Source of the DNA: Acidobacteriaceae bacterium
GTDB lineage: Bacteria; Acidobacteriota; Terriglobia; Bryobacterales; Bryobacteraceae
Direction: 5' to 3'
NCBI GenBank assembly: GCA_019245255.1
Contig: JAFARV010000154.1
Location: forward strand, 1-9,046
Length of the DNA: 9,046 bases
The notes beneath the pieces are model-generated. The model saw nothing but the letters and a program-made list of their open reading frames with translations, did no database searches and was not told where the DNA came from. Below, in pieces: positions 7,420-9,046 of this stretch; position 1 is the stretch's first letter; the number at the start of each line of letters is the position of its first letter. The position numbers and the translations under genes were made by a program.

Positions 7420-7437
7420 CGTACAAATATCGTACAA
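7420..7437 (+). repeat. Direct repeat CGTACAA with 11-nt period
   Basis: CGTACAA occurs at 7420-7426 and again at 7431-7437, 32 nt after the tRNA end, in AT-rich DNA. The 11-nt spacing puts both copies on the same face of the helix, as expected for a repeated protein-binding site such as a recombinase arm site or repressor site. No recombinase gene is present to support either reading. Confidence 0.4.
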
Positions 7438-7462
7438 TTCCGGGAGATCGTTGTCGGTATGA

Positions 7463-7476
7463 CTGTGATTTAACGG
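7463..7476 (+). repeat. 14-bp direct repeat, left copy
   Basis: CTGTGATTTAACGG is identical to the sequence at 7671-7684, 208 nt downstream. In one frame both copies encode CDLT followed by A/G and L, so it could be a fragment of duplicated coding DNA or a duplication made by an insertion or recombination event. Chance cannot be excluded. Confidence 0.5.
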
Positions 7477-7566
7477 CTCTTATGCGCCGGTAACAGAATT
7501 GAATATGGATCCTTGTCCGAGGTTGCGTCAGGGGTTACAGACAACGTGTTTGCGATTAGAACTTAA

Positions 7567-7880
7567 CGGCGAAAAGCAAGCCAAGTGTTTCTGCCCCGCG
7601 CCATTGCACCAACCCATCGCGACCGCGCGGTTCTGGCGGGCCTTTTTGTTCCCAGCTACAGTTCATTTCTCTGTGATTTAACGGGACTTGTAAAAACGGC
7701 AGCTGTCAAAATAGTTCCGCGATGGAAAGATATTGACGGGCTCAGCGGGTACCTGATGATCTGATCTCATTGGCGGAAGATGAGTTCTGGAAAGAGCGAT
7801 CAAGGCACAGGTTCTCGCTGGATACTGCATCAAAGATTGAGTTGCGGATGGAAAAATGGAACCCCGATTTTCATGTTTGA
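7567..7880 (+). pseudogene. Possible decayed coding sequence in two frames, unrecognised
   Basis: A frame open from 7567 to a TGA at 7762-7764 reads in part CDLTGLVKTAAVKIVPRWKD and then IDGLSG. Near 7749 the next frame takes over and reads VPDDLISLAEDEFWKERSRH, then continues to WNPDFHV and a TGA at 7878-7880. The second part has the charged, Trp-containing make-up of real protein and lacks an own start with a ribosome binding site. A single frameshift near 7747-7752 would join the two into about 100 codons. No family is recognised and the upstream start is missing. It could equally be two chance open frames. Confidence 0.25.
7671..7684 (+). repeat. 14-bp direct repeat, right copy
   Basis: This copy of CTGTGATTTAACGG is identical to 7463-7476. 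It lies inside the possible decayed frame that starts at 7567. Confidence 0.5.
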
Positions 7881-7948
7881 GTCGACCCGGACATTGGTGC
7901 GGACTTGGTTGGGCGCAGTTCAAGGCTTTGATGACACGATCGACCAAT

Positions 7949-8522
7949 TCACGCCCGGACGGCTTCGAGCAGTTGGCTGGCCCAAATGGGCAGATCCTCA
8001 GCCTTGTTTACAACGATGCCGGATCGAATCTCGACGATGAGTCGTGGCTCGAGACCTGAGTTGTCGTAAATGACCGCTTCATCCACGATCCGAAGTACCT
8101 GCCGGAGATTACCAAGGCTCCTGAAATATCTGCGGCGAACATCTGCAGCAGGAACGTGATGACCGCCTTGGGCAACTCGCTCGTTGACGCGTTGGATGCA
8201 TCGCTCAGGGCTGTCGAGACAAATGTAAAGCACGCGCACGAAAAGGTGTCGCGCCAGCGCCTCCGTGATCACCCTTCTCGTCCAGTTTCCCGAAAGCGTC
8301 GTTTCAATGGCGAAATCTTCGCCGGAATCGAGAAACTCTTGGGCACGACGAAGAACCTCCCGGCCAAGCAGGGATGGCTGCCCGCATGGGAGCGGCCGCG
8401 TCGATCTGGCTGGCGATTGCGTCTGCTTCCAACAGGTTTGCGCGGCCAGCGAATTCCACACGTTGGATCACGCTGGTTTTGCCGGAGCCGTTTGGCCCAG
8501 CAACAATCGTTAGAATCGGCAC
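7949..8522 (-). pseudogene. Zeta-toxin/COG4185-like P-loop kinase, split by a frameshift
   Basis: The 5' part (GTG at 8520-8522) encodes MPILTIVAGPNGSGKTSVIQ, a clean Walker A, then LLEADAIASQIDAAAPMRA, where the Asp sits like the NPD motif of relatives. After about 8378 the frame must shift by one base. It then continues as PSLLGREVLRRAQEFLDSGE with AIETTLSGN (zeta-like ETT motif), VLYICLDSPERCIQRVNERV, and AQGGHHVPAADVRRRYFRSL, ending at 7949. The joined product of about 190 residues has the usual length and motif order of COG4185 zeta-like kinases. Known zeta toxins phosphorylate UDP-GlcNAc and block wall synthesis; the substrate here is unknown. The data fit one extra base near 8373-8390. 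Without the shift the first part ends at 8304 after 72 residues and lacks the catalytic core. A sequencing error cannot be excluded. It follows the putative antitoxin gene by 3 nt. Confidence 0.85.
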
Positions 8523-8525
8523 GCC

Positions 8526-8762
8526 TCAGGCGGCCGTTTCATCGAGTTTTCTTATCACTTCGTAATTTTGATCGCCCGGCGAGCCAATAAGGAAACGGAT
8601 CTCAAATTTCAGACCGCTCGGATATTCCATGACGTCCAGCTTTCGTTGCGCATCCCGATAAAACACCGGCACCCCCGCCTCAAGTGTCTCTAGGCGTGCC
8701 CGAGCACCGGCCCTTTGAACCGCGATTTTGAACTCGTCATCGAAGAAATGGCCGCTTCCCAT
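8526..8762 (-). CDS. Small protein paired with zeta-like toxin, putative antitoxin
   Basis: From the ATG at 8760-8762 the product is 78 residues: MGSGHFFDDEFKIAVQRAGA followed by RARLETLEAGVPVFYRDAQR and a C-terminal part with KFEIRF and SPGDQNYEVIRKLDETAA. A longer frame from a GTG at 8846 (106 residues) is bounded by a stop just before it, but its added N-terminus is Arg-rich and unlike the rest. I prefer the ATG, though it has no Shine-Dalgarno sequence. I recall similar small proteins with the GVPVFYRD element encoded directly before COG4185 kinases, so an antitoxin role is inferred from pairing: same strand and 3 nt spacing. No DNA-binding domain is visible, and it is unlike epsilon antitoxin. 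The gene appears intact although its partner is frameshifted. Confidence 0.7.
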   Translation of the reverse strand: MGSGHFFDDEFKIAVQRAGARARLETLEAGVPVFYRDAQRKLDVMEYPSGLKFEIRFLIGSPGDQNYEVIRKLDETAA

Positions 8763-8768
8763 AGTTCG

Positions 8769-8774
8769 ATCATA
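8769..8774 (-). promoter_or_regulatory. Possible -10 element for the toxin-antitoxin pair
   Basis: On the minus strand TATGAT matches TATAAT at 5 of 6 positions and ends 6 nt before the ATG at 8762. If used, transcription would begin at or next to the start codon and give a leaderless mRNA, which would fit the missing Shine-Dalgarno sequence. No good -35 hexamer is seen at the right distance. Confidence 0.25.
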
Positions 8775-8910
8775 AAGTACTGCCGGGAATCTCGATCGAT
8801 CTGGCCGACTTCGGACTTGCCGCGCAATACGCAACAAAGGATCCACTCAGGAGCAATTGGTAGGGTATCTTGTAACTTGGGCTACGTTTTTCCCGGACCA
8901 CGTAAGATCT

Positions 8911-9046
8911 TCATGTAGGTCTTAGTCGAATCTCGGTTTTCCCACGCCCCCTTATAAAATCGCGGAGATTCGGCATATCCTTCTCGACCGTGGTCGTCCA
9001 GGGGTTCGGGCTGTATTCAAAGACACGAAGCATGTTGTCAACGTCA
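8911..9046 (-). CDS. C-terminal end of an unrecognised protein, cut by window edge
   Basis: An open minus-strand frame enters from the right edge and stops at TGA 8911-8913. The last residues include MLRVFEYSPNPWTTTVEKDM, then PNLRDFIRGRGKTEIRLRPT. The composition looks like genuine protein. The ATG at 9031-9033 could also be a start for a 40-residue protein, but the frame is open beyond it to the window edge, so a longer gene is more likely. I do not recognise the family. The 148 nt between its stop and the putative antitoxin gene hold no other gene. Confidence 0.5.
   Translation of the reverse strand, partial: DVDNMLRVFEYSPNPWTTTVEKDMPNLRDFIRGRGKTEIRLRPT

Larger units (their letters stand above)
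7389..7948. other. Gene-poor stretch between the tRNA and the toxin module
   Basis: I find no intact recognisable gene in these 560 nt. The first 50 nt are noticeably AT-rich and hold a T-rich run just after the tRNA. Two copies of CGTACAA (7420-7426 and 7431-7437) are spaced 11 nt apart. A 14-bp direct repeat (7463-7476 and 7671-7684) brackets about 194 nt. Between 7567 and 7880 there are coding-like traces in two frames, listed separately. Short open frames elsewhere in the stretch lack a ribosome binding site and any family resemblance. Confidence 0.6.

Noticed and set aside
7592..7647. GC-rich stretch followed by a T run, resembling a terminator
   Set aside because: No stable stem can be drawn directly before the T run; only isolated 5-bp matches exist.
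7678..7947. 89-codon minus-strand frame just downstream of the toxin
   Set aside because: Random composition, no ribosome binding site, and it overlaps the more protein-like plus-strand traces.
8156..8590. 144-codon plus-strand frame opposite the toxin-antitoxin junction
   Set aside because: It is the antisense shadow of the zeta-like kinase, whose motifs clearly lie on the minus strand.
1..9046. CRISPR array, riboswitch or phage structural genes
   Set aside because: No regularly spaced repeats, known aptamer-like leaders or recognisable cas or phage proteins were seen on either strand.

Overview
The window looks like part of an Acidobacteriota chromosome, probably close to Bryobacterales or Solibacter. 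This is inferred from the moderately high GC content, the TPR-fused secretin with a Thr/Gly-rich insert next to short pseudopilins, and the protein styles. No rRNA or marker gene is present to prove it.

Layout, left to right. (1) 3-959, minus: an IS630-family transposase running off the left edge, with an in-frame stop at codon 15. (2) 995-3858, minus: smpB, pepA and a ferritin-like protein gene, all transcribed leftwards. smpB and pepA are 3 nt apart and probably form an operon; the ferritin-like gene follows 116 nt after pepA, and the IS lies just beyond its stop. (3) 3859-4060: a divergent intergenic region with a run of short dyads, including two perfect 10-bp palindromes back to back. 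(4) 4061-7252, plus: a secretin followed by two type IV pilin-like (pseudopilin) genes, spaced 16 nt apart and then overlapping by 7 nt. This is a compact operon for an envelope-spanning type II secretion or type IV pilus-like machine. (5) 7315-7388, plus: tRNA-Gln(UUG) with encoded CCA. (6) 7389-7948: no intact gene, with a locally AT-rich start, short direct repeats and broken coding traces. (7) 7949-8846, minus: a toxin-antitoxin-like pair, made of a small putative antitoxin and a zeta-toxin/COG4185-type P-loop kinase split by a frameshift. (8) 8911-9046, minus: the 3' end of an unrecognised gene running off the right edge.

The left and centre carry housekeeping functions (trans-translation, peptide turnover) and secretion functions. 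The region to the right of the tRNA has the character of accessory DNA: a decayed toxin module, broken ORFs and repeats next to a tRNA gene. No wholly new system is evident. The best leads are the ferritin-like protein with two substituted metal-ligand positions, the small protein paired with the broken zeta-like toxin, the palindrome cluster before smpB and the secretin, and the low-complexity insert in the secretin.
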